Assembly (NCBI GenBank): GCA_963830775.1
Contig: CAWHNT010000056.1
Coordinates: forward strand, 62,001 to 126,000
Direction: 5' to 3'
Length of the DNA stretch: 64,000 nucleotides
Source: CAWHNT01 sp963830775
Lineage (GTDB): Bacteria; Pseudomonadota; Alphaproteobacteria; Geminicoccales; Geminicoccaceae
The position numbers were made by a program, and so were the translations under genes. Under the pieces are notes generated by a model, which saw nothing but the letters and a program-made list of their open reading frames with translations, was not told where the DNA came from and made no database searches. The number at the start of each line of letters is the position of its first letter. Positions within the stretch are counted from its first letter, which is position 1. Positions 1 through 9,166 of the stretch are shown piece by piece.

Positions 1-1007
1 AGTCGAGCAGCCGGTCGACGACCGTCTTGGCGCGCCTTTCGCCGCTGAGAAGATAGTCCATCGCCACCCGCCAAGGCACGCGACAGGCGTTGAAGGCAAA
101 GGTTGCGCGCGCGTGGCTCGTCGTTGAAGCCCGGATCGGCAGGGCGCGGTGCGGTAGCGCTGTCCTCGATGAAGTCCGGCAGGAGCCCAGTCTTGGGAGC
201 ATAGGACAGCTGCATCTGGTCGAGCAGCTTGTAGGAGCTGTCGAGCGTGGCCTTCCAGCTGCCATCCCCGCTCGCCCGCCAGAAGCTGCGAAACTGCGAG
301 GGCGCCAGGTCCGAGCTGCGGACCGCATTGTACTCGCGCGGGAAGGCCGGGTGCACCCAGTCGCCCATCTGTGGCAGGCTCGTGGCAGCGTGGATTTCGC
401 GACGCCGGATCGCCGCCAGCATGGCCAGCGCCTGGGCACGGTAATTGATGGCACCCTTGCTGCCCCACTGCCTGTCCGCCAGCAGTAGAGCATACGCGAG
501 ATCGAGGTCTCCATCCGTCGCCGAGTTCGGGTCGGCGCTGCTGCGGCAGTCGCTCATCTGCCGCCAAGCCATCAGGGCCGGGTCATGCTGGCTCGGATGG
601 TCACGATAGAACTTGTAAAGACCGTCGAAGATCTGCTGCGCCGACTTGTCGTAGCCGGCCATGTGGGCGACGATCATCATCCCGTAGCCATGGCCTTCGG
701 AGACGCTGATCGGTGTCCCGCCCTGGGCCGGGGGTTGCGGCCCGAGCCAGACATAATAGCGGCCTGCACCGCAGCCGGAGCGGAGGAAACTCGCTTTCCA
801 GGCGTCGTAGAAGCGCTTGACCCGCTGGTCGAGCACGGTCCGCGACAGGTGGCTCGGCATTACGGTTCCGACGACATAGGCCACATGCTGCGGATAGGGC
901 CGCTTCGGCGAAGCGGCGCTCACCTGCACGCAGCCGACCAGCAGGAGCGCCAGCAGCATGGACCCGACGGCCATCCGCCGGCGCCAGCATCGTTGCTGCC
1001 CGCGCAT
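1..1007 (-). CDS. GH8 family endoglucanase (partial, frameshifted)
   Basis: Secreted or lipid-anchored endo-1,4-beta-glucanase-type enzyme of glycoside hydrolase family 8, the BcsZ/CelC family that trims cellulose or a similar exopolysaccharide. The ATG at 1007 is followed by a basic stretch and a hydrophobic segment ending LLLVGC, a lipobox. The GH8 signature SEGHGYGMMI lies near residues 100-110. The frame is open to about position 100, where a GCGCGCGC dinucleotide run shifts it by one. The next frame carries the GH8 motif FNACRVPWR and runs off the window edge. Loss of one GC unit would explain the break, as sequencing error or slippage. GH8 enzymes often sit beside cellulose synthase genes, which would lie outside the window. 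Confidence 0.85.
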   Translation of the reverse strand, partial: MRGQQRCWRRRMAVGSMLLALLLVGCVQVSAASPKRPYPQHVAYVVGTVMPSHLSRTVLDQRVKRFYDAWKASFLRSGCGAGRYYVWLGPQPPAQGGTPISVSEGHGYGMMIVAHMAGYDKSAQQIFDGLYKFYRDHPSQHDPALMAWRQMSDCRSSADPNSATDGDLDLAYALLLADRQWGSKGAINYRAQALAMLAAIRRREIHAATSLPQMGDWVHPAFPREYNAVRSSDLAPSQFRSFWRASGDGSWKATLDSSYKLLDQMQLSYAPKTGLLPDFIEDSATAPRPADPGFNDEPRARNLCLQRLSRALAGGDGLSSQRRKARQDGRRPAAR

Positions 1008-1219
1008 CCATGCTCCCTTGCCGCCCTGCCACTAAGCTGGCGGGCACCTGAATAGCCGCTTTGGGTGAACAAACCGTCACTGCTGCGCGTAGCCGGATGC
1101 GCCGCCAAGTGCGGGCATACTAACGTATTCCTAAGATTTGCTGCGTAGCCTGATCACCGATCCACCCGGTGGCGGCATCCCGAACCGGGAAGTCGCGCCC
1201 TTGGCTCGGTGTCAAAGTC

Positions 1220-1663
1220 ATGTTGAAGCAGCTCGTCTCAGCCTTCCGGGTAGCTGCCGCGCCCGAGCCGGAGCCGGCGGCAGCCGGAGCGGCGGGCACG
1301 ATCCTGATCGCCGACGACGATCCCCTGCTGCGCGAGCTGCTGCAGGCGTCACTCAGCCGGCAAGGCTACCGCGTGATCGCTGTCGAGAACGGTCGCTTGG
1401 CTGTGGATGGTGCCCGGAAGGTGCTGCCGGATGCGGTGATCCTGGACGGCAGCATGCCCGAGATGGATGGGTTCGAGGCGCTGAAGCAGCTCCGGCGCAC
1501 GCGGCAGACGGCCGGGATCCCGGTCATCATGCTGACCATGCGCGACCGGCACGGCGATGTGCTGACCGGGTTCCGCTATGGCGCGCAGGAGTATCTGACG
1601 AAACCGGTCACGATCGAGGAGGTGCTGAACAGCCTGCAGACCCTGCTCGGGCGCGGCCGATGA
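1220..1663 (+). CDS. Single-domain response regulator (CheY-like receiver)
   Basis: Phosphoacceptor protein of 147 residues consisting of one REC domain. Visible landmarks are the acidic cluster ADDD near residue 33, the phosphoacceptor Asp in VILDGSMPEMDG, the Thr in VIMLTMRD and the Lys in LTKPV. A 15-residue Ala/Pro/Glu linker precedes the domain and no output domain follows, so it should act by protein contact. The ATG at 1220 is preferred over 1169 because REC alignment begins shortly after it. Its TGA overlaps the ATG of the next gene (ATGA), so it is probably translationally coupled to the glycosyltransferases and may control polysaccharide synthesis. That role is inference. Confidence 0.85.
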   Translation: MLKQLVSAFRVAAAPEPEPAAAGAAGTILIADDDPLLRELLQASLSRQGYRVIAVENGRLAVDGARKVLPDAVILDGSMPEMDGFEALKQLRRTRQTAGIPVIMLTMRDRHGDVLTGFRYGAQEYLTKPVTIEEVLNSLQTLLGRGR

Positions 1664-3452
1664 CCAGCCTGAGCCTGGGTCCGCTGGCGCCGCCCGCCCG
1701 GCACGAGGAGAGCCGGCCCGGCGGGTTCTGGACCACGAGCTTCTGCCGGATGCCGTTCAGTGCCGTCGATGCCGCGGCCGTGCTGCAATACCTGGAGCAG
1801 CGCCGCTCCTCCGATCCCTTCAGCTACATCGTCACCCCCAATGTGGACCACGTCGTGCGCCACTGGCGCGAAGGAGAGGCGCTGCGGGCGGTCTACGAGG
1901 ATGCCGACCTCTCCTTGTGCGACAGCCGCATCCTGGGCCTGGTGGCCCGCCTATGCGGGACGAAGCTGCCGGTAGTAACGGGCTCCGACCTGACGACGGT
2001 GCTTCTCCAGTACATCGCCAACCCGCACGAGCGGCTGACCATCATCGGCGGCTCCGAGGAGGTGGTGGAGAAGCTCCGCCGGCGCTACGGCCTGCGCCAG
2101 ATCCGGCACCACAACCCGCCCATGGGCTTCATCCGCGACCGCGAGGCGGTGCTGGACGCCGCCAACTTCGTCGAGCGCCAGCCGGCCCGGTTCGTCCTGC
2201 TCGCCGTGGGCTCGCCGCAGCAGGAGCTGCTGGCGCAGGTCATCAAGGAGCGCGGGCGGGCCACCGGCATCGGCCTCTGTGTCGGCGCCTCGCTCCTCTT
2301 CCTCTCGGGCGACCTGGAAAGGGCGCCGGTCTGGATGCGCCAGGCCCGGCTCGAGTGGCTGCACCGGCTGGCAAGCGAGCCGCGACGGCTCTGGCGCCGC
2401 TACCTCGTCGAGGGTCCGGCGATCTTCCGCCTCGCCGCGCGGCAGATGGCGCAGCGCCGGGTCCAGGAAGTGCCTGTCGAGGTCTCGATCGTGATCCCGA
2501 CCTTCCGTCGTGAGCATCTCCTGACCCGCCTCCTTGAGCGCTGCGCCGGTCAGGGCGGCCTCGGACCCGAGGCCCTGGAGATCATCGTCGTCGACAACAC
2601 GCCCGAAGCCACGGCGCGTCCCCTCGTGGAGCGTGCCGCCGCAGGCTCACCCGTGCGCATCCGCTACCAGCACGAGCCGCGTCCGGGGATCTCGCACGCC
2701 CGAAACCGGGGGTGGCTGCCGCACGCGGGCACTTCGTCGTCTTCATCGACGATGACGAGCTGCCGGCACCGAGCTGGCTGGAGGAACTCCTGCAGACCCA
2801 GCGCACCTACCGAGCCGATGCCGTGCTGGGACCCGTGCGCCCGGTGTTCGACAAGGTGCCGGCCGGCTGGGTCGAGACCTTCCGGCGCTTCTTCAGCCAG
2901 ACGAGCGAGGCCGAGACCGGCACTCCGGTCAGCCCCAACCGGCCATTCCGCCTCAAAGCCGACCCTGCCTGCTACCGCCCGCTCGCCTCCAACAACGCGC
3001 TGCTCGTGCGGGCACGCTGCCTCGATGAGCCCGAGCCGTTCGATCCTCGCCTCGGCCTCACCGGCGGCGAGGACACGCTCTTCTTCACCCGGCTGCACAG
3101 GAACGGGCGGCGCATCGTCTGGTGCAAGGAAGCGCTGGTGACCGAGCGGATCCCGCCCGAGCGCCTGACCCCGCGCTTCATGCTGAAGCGCAAGTTCCGC
3201 GACGGGCAGATCACCTCCTCCACCTGCCTCCTCCTCGACCCACCGGACTACCGCCAGCTCGCAGGCTGGCTCGGCATCGGCCTTGCCCAGATTGGGATTG
3301 GGCTGACGGCAGGCCTGCTCGCCTTTCCGATCAGTCGCCCGCGCGGCCTGCAGGGCTTGTGCATGGCCGCCACTGGACTGGGCAAGATCCTGTTCGTCCG
3401 GCGCTTTCGCGGCCAGAGCTATGGCGCCAGCCCAGTGCCGGCCAGCGCATGA
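1660..3452 (+). CDS. WecG/TagA (GT26) - GT2 glycosyltransferase fusion, frameshifted
   Basis: Two-domain glycosyltransferase for surface polysaccharide or repeat-unit assembly. Residues about 20-250 match the WecG/TagA/CpsF (GT26) family, with PNVDHVVRHWREG and a LAVGSPQQE-type segment. From about residue 277 a GT2 family domain begins (VSIVIPTFRRE, then ISHARNRG and FIDDDE). The frame breaks at about 2708 in a run of five G. One extra G restores NRGVAAARG-HFVVFIDDDE, and the second frame then runs to 3452. A hydrophobic segment lies near the C-terminus. The start overlaps the receiver gene and the stop overlaps the GT4 gene (ATGA at both ends). GT26 and GT2 are normally separate proteins, so the fusion is unusual. 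Confidence 0.8.
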
Positions 3453-4829
3453 GCGGCGCTCCCCGGCGCCGGGTTCTGGTGCTCGCCGAGTCCGCCCATC
3501 CCGAAGCGCAGAGCGTGTCCTGGATCGGCTGGGCGCTCACCCGGGCACTGGCCGAGCGGCACGACGTGCACCTGGTCACGCGCTGGGCGAACCGGGACGC
3601 CATCCTGGCCACGGGCCTGCGCGAGGGACAGGACTTCACCGCCATCGACCTCGAGCGGATCGAGCGGCCGGTCCTCGATATGGCAAGCCGCCTGCGCGGC
3701 GGTGCCGACAAGGGCTGGACGACGCTGATGGCCCTGTCGCTGCCGATCTACTACGCGTTCGAGCATGCCGTCTGGCGAGCCTTCGCCGACCGGCTGAGGG
3801 CAGGGGCCTTCGATCTTGTACACCGGATCACGCCGGTCAGCCCGACCATGCCGAGCCTGATGGCCGGCCGCTGCAGCACAGCCGGCGTCCCCTTCGTGCT
3901 CGGACCGATCAATGGCGGCCTGCCCTGGCCCGCCCAGTTCCCGGACCTGCGCCGTGCGGAGCGGGAGTGGCTAGCCTATGTCCGGGGTCTCTACCGGCTC
4001 GTGCCGGGCTATGCCGCTACCCGGCGGAACGCGGCCGCGATCCTGGCGGGCTCGATGGAGACCCTGCGCCAGCTCCCAGCGGCCTGTCGCGCGAAGACGA
4101 TCTACCTGCCCGAGAATGCGATCGACCCGACCCGCTTCCCCAGGCCCCGACGCGATCCGCAGCGCGAGCTGCCGCTGCAGGCCCTCTTCATCGGCCGGCT
4201 GGTGCCCTACAAGGGCTGCGACATGGCGATCCGAGCAGCTGCCCCTGCCCTCCGCCAGGGCCGGCTCCGGCTCACCGTGGTCGGCGACGGGCCGGAGCGT
4301 CCGGCGCTCGAGGCGCTGGCCGCGAGGGAAGGTGTGGCCGAGAAGGTCCACTTCGCCGGACGGACCGCCCCCGCCGAAGTACATCGCTACTATGCGGCAA
4401 GCGATCTCCTGCTGTTCCCGAGCGTGCGCGAGTTCGGGGGCGGAGTCGTCCTCGAAGCCCTGACCTGTGGCGTCGTACCCCTCGTCGTGGACTATGGCGG
4501 CCCCGGTGAGCTCGTGACGGAGACAACAGGGATCAAGGTACCCCTGGCCGAGCGGGACGCCATCGTGAGGGGTCTCCAATGCCGGCCTGGAACAGCTGCT
4601 GGCAGCTCCGGCCCGCCGCGCGACGATGGCAGCTGCGGGCCAGCGACGTGTCGACGACCTGTTCACCTGGCAGAGAAAGGCGGCGCAGATCAGCGCTGTC
4701 TATGCCTGGTCAACCGGCGAGACCGGCGCCAAGCCCCACTTCGCCTTCAGCGGCGAGGGAACGGACGAGCCAGGCCGGACGAGAAATGGAGGAATATCGC
4801 ACCGCTCATCCCATCCTCTCACGGCCTGA
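3449..4829 (+). CDS. GT4 family glycosyltransferase, frameshifted
   Basis: Retaining GT-B glycosyltransferase of about 460 residues, probably acting on an extracellular polysaccharide. The C-terminal donor-binding half shows ALFIGRLVPYKGCD, LTVVGDGPERP and the E(x7)E-type region SVREFGGGVVLEALTCG. At about 4574 the frame shifts by one in a GGGGTCTCC stretch. The continuing frame gives SNAGLEQLLAAPARRATM and an alpha-helical GT4 tail up to 4829. The last 40 residues look non-conserved. It overlaps the upstream GT26-GT2 gene by four bases, so the receiver and both glycosyltransferases form one operon. Confidence 0.8.
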
Positions 4830-5173
4830 CCCATGGCTGTCGCCATTGCGCTCCGGCGGGAGCTGGAAGGACATTGCTTCGCCGGTCGGCTTGGCGGACG
4901 CACGTCGGTTTGTTCCCACGTGACACTGATCTCCGCTCGGTTCCAGGATGCCTTCTGGACGCTTGGGACAGAGCAGCTCGGCACCATGTGTCCCGTCCAT
5001 TAGAGGGCTTGGCTCCTCTGGTTGTCTCAATCTTCGACTTGATGGTCCGCCAAGGATCAGTTTCTGATTCTCCCAGGTCTCGCACGGGACGCTTACCTGG
5101 AGATGTTACGTTCCAGCATGCACCTGCGCTCGAGACATTCGAGCTGTACTTGAGTTTCGAAGCATCATGCTCA
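4830..5173. other. Intergenic region without a recognisable gene
   Basis: About 340 bases between the convergent GT4 gene and the SoxB-like gene. By eye it is less GC-rich than its surroundings. Short open frames exist on both strands, but none has a ribosome-binding site or a recognisable protein. It could hold transcription ends for both flanking operons or a decayed insertion. No clear hairpin followed by a T-run was seen. Confidence 0.5.
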
Positions 5174-6415
5174 TCAATGCCCTACCGCCGCCGCTCCTTT
5201 CTCGCCCAGCTGCGTGAACTGGTCGAAGCGGGCGAGAGAGAATGGCGCCAGCAGGTCGGGGGTGCGGTCGGTGGCGATGCATTCGGCCATGCGCCTGCCG
5301 GCAACGGGGGTGGCCTTGAAGCCCCAGGTGCCCCAGCCGGCGTCTATATAGTAGTGGCGGACGGGGGTCTGGCCCATGACCGGGCTGAAGTCCGGGGTCA
5401 TGTCGGCGAGGCCGGCCCATTGGCGGAGCACCTTGGCCTTGGCGAGGAAGGGGAAGAGCTCCAGCATGTGGGCCATCAAGGATTCCTTGAAGTCGAGCGT
5501 CGAGCGCGTGGAGTAGAGCGGGTAGGGGTCGACCGGGCCGCCCATGACGAACTCGCCGCGGGCGGACTGGGAGATGTAGACGTGGAGCGAGCCCGACACG
5601 ATGATCGGGTCCAGGATCGGCTTGTAGGGCTCGCTCACGCAGGCCTGGAGCGGGATGGTGCGGATGGGCAGGCGCAGGCCCGCGAGGCGGGCTACTTCCG
5701 AGCTCATGCCGGCGACGGCCTGGAGCACCTTGCCACAGCTTATGGTGCCACGGGTGGTCTCCACGCCGGTCACACGGCTCTGCTCGATCCGGATGCCGGT
5801 CACTTCGGTGTGCTGGTGGATTTCGACCCCGCGCCGCCAGGCGGCACGGGCGTAGCCCCAGGCGACCGCATCGTGGCGGATGATGGCTCCGGGCGGGTGA
5901 TAGAGGGCGCCCAGGATGGGGTAGCGGACCTCGCGGGAGAGGTTGAGCTCGGGGCATAAGGTGCGAAGATCGTCGACGCCGACAACGCTCGAGCGCACGC
6001 CCAGATGCTTGTTGACCTCGGCGCGCCAGCGGGCGGTGCGCAAGGCGGCATCGTTGTGGGCAAGCGTGAGATGACCGCGGGGGGAGTAGAGGAGGTTGAG
6101 GTCGAGCTCGGTCGAGAGGCCGGCGAAGAGGCGCATGGACTCGTCGTAGAAGCGCACTCCCTCCGGTGTGAGATAGTTGGAGCGGAGGATGGTGGTGTTG
6201 CGGGCGGTGTTGCCGCCGGCGAGCCAGCCCCGCTCCAGCACGGCCACGTCGGTGATGCCGTGCTCCTTGGCGAGGTAGTAGGCGGCAGCCAGCCCGTGCC
6301 CGCCGCCGCCGATGATGACGACGTCGTAGCTGGGCTTGAGGGGCTGAGGCTCGGGGAAGAAACGCTGGGCCGGATAGCGACGGGAAAGGCCGTAGCGGAG
6401 GAGGCCGAGGGGCAT
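5174..6415 (-). CDS. SoxB-like FAD-dependent sarcosine oxidase beta-family protein
   Basis: Flavoprotein amine oxidase of 413 residues matching the beta subunit of heterotetrameric sarcosine oxidase, which oxidatively demethylates N-methyl amino acids. The dinucleotide-binding motif VVIIGGGGHGLAAAYY lies near residue 30, followed by the subfamily hallmark GGNTARNTTILRSNYL. The C-terminal flavin region is DAGWGTWGFKATPVAGRRMA. Length equals that of SoxB. The ATG at 6415 overlaps the TGA of the upstream SDR gene by one base, so the two are co-translated. No soxD, soxA or soxG gene lies nearby, so it may act alone on another secondary amine. Confidence 0.82.
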   Translation of the reverse strand: MPLGLLRYGLSRRYPAQRFFPEPQPLKPSYDVVIIGGGGHGLAAAYYLAKEHGITDVAVLERGWLAGGNTARNTTILRSNYLTPEGVRFYDESMRLFAGLSTELDLNLLYSPRGHLTLAHNDAALRTARWRAEVNKHLGVRSSVVGVDDLRTLCPELNLSREVRYPILGALYHPPGAIIRHDAVAWGYARAAWRRGVEIHQHTEVTGIRIEQSRVTGVETTRGTISCGKVLQAVAGMSSEVARLAGLRLPIRTIPLQACVSEPYKPILDPIIVSGSLHVYISQSARGEFVMGGPVDPYPLYSTRSTLDFKESLMAHMLELFPFLAKAKVLRQWAGLADMTPDFSPVMGQTPVRHYYIDAGWGTWGFKATPVAGRRMAECIATDRTPDLLAPFSLARFDQFTQLGEKGAAAVGH

Positions 6416-7191
6416 CAGTCCATCCGCACGCCGCCGGTGACGTTGAGCGCCTCGCCGGTGATGAAGCGGGCGAGGTCGGAGCACAGGAAAACGACCGTGT
6501 CGGCCACGTCCTCGGGCTCCTCGATCCGGCCCAGTGGGGTGAGGCTCACATACTCGTCGCGGACTTGATCGACGGTCATCCTGCGCAGGCCCGCCTCCCA
6601 GACCAGCTCGCGCTCCTGCATCGAGCTGCGCACGAAGCCGGGACAGACGCAGTTCACGCGGATGCCCAACGGAGCCACCTCCCTGGCCAGCGCCTGGGTG
6701 AAGCCCAGAACGGCGAACTTGCTGGCCGAGTAGTGGGCCAGCAGCGGTGCCCCCTGCTTCGCCGCGAGCGAGGCCGTGTTGACGATGACGCCGCGCGTCC
6801 CGACCGGCTCCCACAGGCGGATCGCCGCCTGGTTGGTGAGGAACACGCCCTTGGCGTTGACCGCCATGTTGTAGTCCCACTCCTCCTCGCTGAGGTCGCG
6901 GACCGGGTTCATGGTCGAGACGCCGGCATTGGCGCAGAGGATGTCGAGGCCGCGCATCCGGCTGCGGGCGCGGTTCATCACCTCCTCGACCTCGGCGGCC
7001 CGGGTGACGTCGAGGGCGAAGGAGAGCGTCTCGGGCCCGATCTCGGCTGCCACCTGGTCCGCGGCCTCGCCGTCCAGGTCGGTCACGACGACCCGGGCCC
7101 CCTCGCGGGCCAGCGCCAGCGCAATGGCGCGGCCGATGCCCGCCCCGGCCCCCGTCACCAGCGCCTTGCGGCCCGCCAACAGCTCCGCCAT
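6415..7191 (-). CDS. SDR family NAD(P)-dependent oxidoreductase
   Basis: Classical short-chain dehydrogenase of 258 residues. The cofactor loop is TGAGAGIG near residue 15, the structural motif is CANAG, and the catalytic Tyr/Lys pair is in YSASK. VVTDLDGE at the end of strand 2 carries an Asp, favouring NAD(H) over NADP(H). The ATG at 7191 directly precedes the Rossmann fold. Fourteen bases separate it from the efflux gene upstream, and it overlaps the SoxB-like gene downstream. It may oxidise an alcohol intermediate in the same small catabolic operon; the substrate cannot be told. Confidence 0.85.
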   Translation of the reverse strand: MAELLAGRKALVTGAGAGIGRAIALALAREGARVVVTDLDGEAADQVAAEIGPETLSFALDVTRAAEVEEVMNRARSRMRGLDILCANAGVSTMNPVRDLSEEEWDYNMAVNAKGVFLTNQAAIRLWEPVGTRGVIVNTASLAAKQGAPLLAHYSASKFAVLGFTQALAREVAPLGIRVNCVCPGFVRSSMQERELVWEAGLRRMTVDQVRDEYVSLTPLGRIEEPEDVADTVVFLCSDLARFITGEALNVTGGVRMD

Positions 7192-7204
7192 GCCCGAAGC
7201 CTCC

Positions 7205-8390
7205 TCATCCGCCGCCAGCTTGCCGCAAACCGTGGCCGCCCGCGACCCCGCCCGTGCGGAAGATGGCGAGGCTGAGGACGAAGAGGACGAGGGTGCCGAC
7301 GAGTGCTGGCACCGCGGTGCCGTCATAGGCGGCGGCAACGACGCTCGCGATCGCGGCTGGGGCCAGAGTGTGGCTGAAGCCCAGGGCGGCGGCTGCCGAG
7401 CCGGCGATGTGGCCGTGCGGGGCAAGGGCCAGGGTCATGCCGTTCGAGGAGACGAGCCCGAAGCAGACGAAGAAGGCGGCGAAGCCCAGGATCAGGTGCC
7501 AGTAGCCGCGGAGCCCGCCGAGGGTGAGGGCGAGTGTCAGCGCTGCGACGGCCACACCGACGATGAGGGCGCTCCGTACGATGCTGGCCAGCGGGACGTG
7601 GCGGACCAGGCGCGAGTTCAGGAGGCTGCCTGCTGCCGAGGATAGGGCCACCACGGCGAAGACGAGGCCGAACTGCTCGGGCGAGAGGCCGAACCCGTCC
7701 ATGAAGATGGCTGCCGAGGTCGCGAGGTAGATGGTGAGCGTGCCGTAGGTGAGGACGACGACGAGTGCGGGCGAGCGCGAGGCCGGGTTGCGGAAGATGG
7801 CGGCGAAGGCGCCTGTCAGCCGGTGCGCGCGCAAGGCTTCGGGATCGGGTCGTTTCAGGCTCTCCTTCAGCATGAAGGCGCCCAGGGCCGTGATGGCGAT
7901 GCCGTAGACGGCAAGGAAGACGAAAATGCCGCGCCAGCCGGTGAAGGTCAGGAAGATGGCCCCCAGTGTTGGGGCCACGATCGGGGCCAGGATGAACACG
8001 GCCATGATCAGGCTCATCACCCGTGCCATGGCCGGACCCTCGAACAGGTCGCGGATGACGGCACGGCCGACCACGGGGCCTGCCCCGGCACCGAAGCCCT
8101 GGGCCACCCGCAGCAGGAGCAGCGCGTCCATCGTGGGGCTGACGGCACAGCCGACGGTCGTGGCGATATAGACAGCCATGCCGGCGAGGAGTGCCGGCCT
8201 GCGCCCGTAACGGTCCGAGAGCGGGCCCCAGACCGCCTGGCCCAGCGCGAAGCCCACGAAGAAGGTGGTCACGGTGAGCTGGGCCCGGGTGAGGTCCGTT
8301 CCCAGTGTCTGCCACCATGGAGGGGATGGCCGGCAGGTTGATGTCGATGGTCATCGCCGTGACCGTCATCACGGCGGCGATCAGCGCCAC
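7205..8390 (-). CDS. MFS transporter, Bcr/CflA-type efflux protein, frameshifted
   Basis: Twelve-helix major facilitator antiporter of the Bcr/CflA drug-efflux type. The first helix is TAMTIDINLPAIPSM. Then come FFVGFALGQAVWGPLSDRYGRR, the MFS motif A between helices 2 and 3, and a motif C-like segment after GFGAGAGPVVGRA. The frame breaks at about 8314. Skipping one base (or restoring one AC unit) reads VATLGTDLTRAQLTVTTFF across the break. The GTG at 8390 is the first plausible start, but a start slightly upstream is possible because the frame stays open. It could export the substrate or product of the adjacent oxidoreductases. Confidence 0.8.
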
Positions 8391-8437
8391 GAACCCGGCT
8401 GTGCCGGGTGCCTGCGAGCCTCGGACACGAGAAGGGC

Positions 8438-9166
8438 TTAGCGGCCGAAGCGGTAGCGGTCGACGATGCGGAACGGGGCCACGCGGTGGGTCTGGGTGAA
8501 GAGCGCCACCTGGTCGATCCGCAGGGGTTCCTGCAGGAAGGGCTCCGTCAGCCGCTCGAGCAGGGCCCGAACCCGGCTGTGCTCCGGCTCGTCGAGGCGG
8601 CCGGTGAGCGTCATGTGGAAGACGAACTCCTCGAACACCCAGTGATAACCCCAGCGGTCGAGATACTCCCGCTGGCGGGCGGTGAGGCGCTCCGGGCGGC
8701 GGCGCTCGCGGTCCTCGGGCGTCAGCGGGGCCCGGAAGGACTCGAAGTCGCGCACGGCATCGTCGGCCAGCCGCTGGAGTGCGGGGACGGGCTCGGCCGG
8801 CACCAGGGCGATGAAGTCGCCGAGGCTCGCGACCTTGAGGCGGACATCGATCGGCTCGCGGCCGGCCACGAAGGTGGTGAGCGCATCGACCAGAGTTCCG
8901 GCCTCGGCATCCTGCGCAAGGCCGAAGGGCGCCTTGAGCGTCGCATGAAAGCCGTAGTGGCGCGGCGAGGCCGTGATCTCGCTCAGACGCTCGGCCTCGA
9001 TGCCCTCGATGGTGGGGTGCGGCAGGGGCTCGTCGATGTCGGGATCACGCCCGAGCCACGCATCGCCGAACGCCTTGAGCGGGCTGCCGAGCGGCGGCAC
9101 GGCATAGATCGCGTAGCGGGCGTCGCCGAAGCTGTAGCCCTGATAGTCCTGGGTGCTCTCCGTCAT
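8438..9166 (-). CDS. DUF1045 2H-phosphoesterase-like phosphonate-operon protein
   Basis: Protein of 242 residues in the family often found in C-P lyase operons and annotated as a putative phosphonate metabolism protein. Two H-x-T motifs, GFHATLK and FHMTLTG, are the paired catalytic signatures of the 2H phosphoesterase fold. This suggests hydrolysis of a cyclic phosphate, possibly replacing PhnP on 5-phosphoribosyl 1,2-cyclic phosphate; that role is inference. The ATG at 9166 overlaps the phnM stop (ATGA), a firm sign of translational coupling, and is preferred over 9190. Confidence 0.8.
   Translation of the reverse strand: MTESTQDYQGYSFGDARYAIYAVPPLGSPLKAFGDAWLGRDPDIDEPLPHPTIEGIEAERLSEITASPRHYGFHATLKAPFGLAQDAEAGTLVDALTTFVAGREPIDVRLKVASLGDFIALVPAEPVPALQRLADDAVRDFESFRAPLTPEDRERRRPERLTARQREYLDRWGYHWVFEEFVFHMTLTGRLDEPEHSRVRALLERLTEPFLQEPLRIDQVALFTQTHRVAPFRIVDRYRFGR

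Noticed and set aside
4830..5173. Possible transposase remnant in the less GC-rich gap
   Set aside because: No transposase motif, terminal repeat or target duplication could be recognised.
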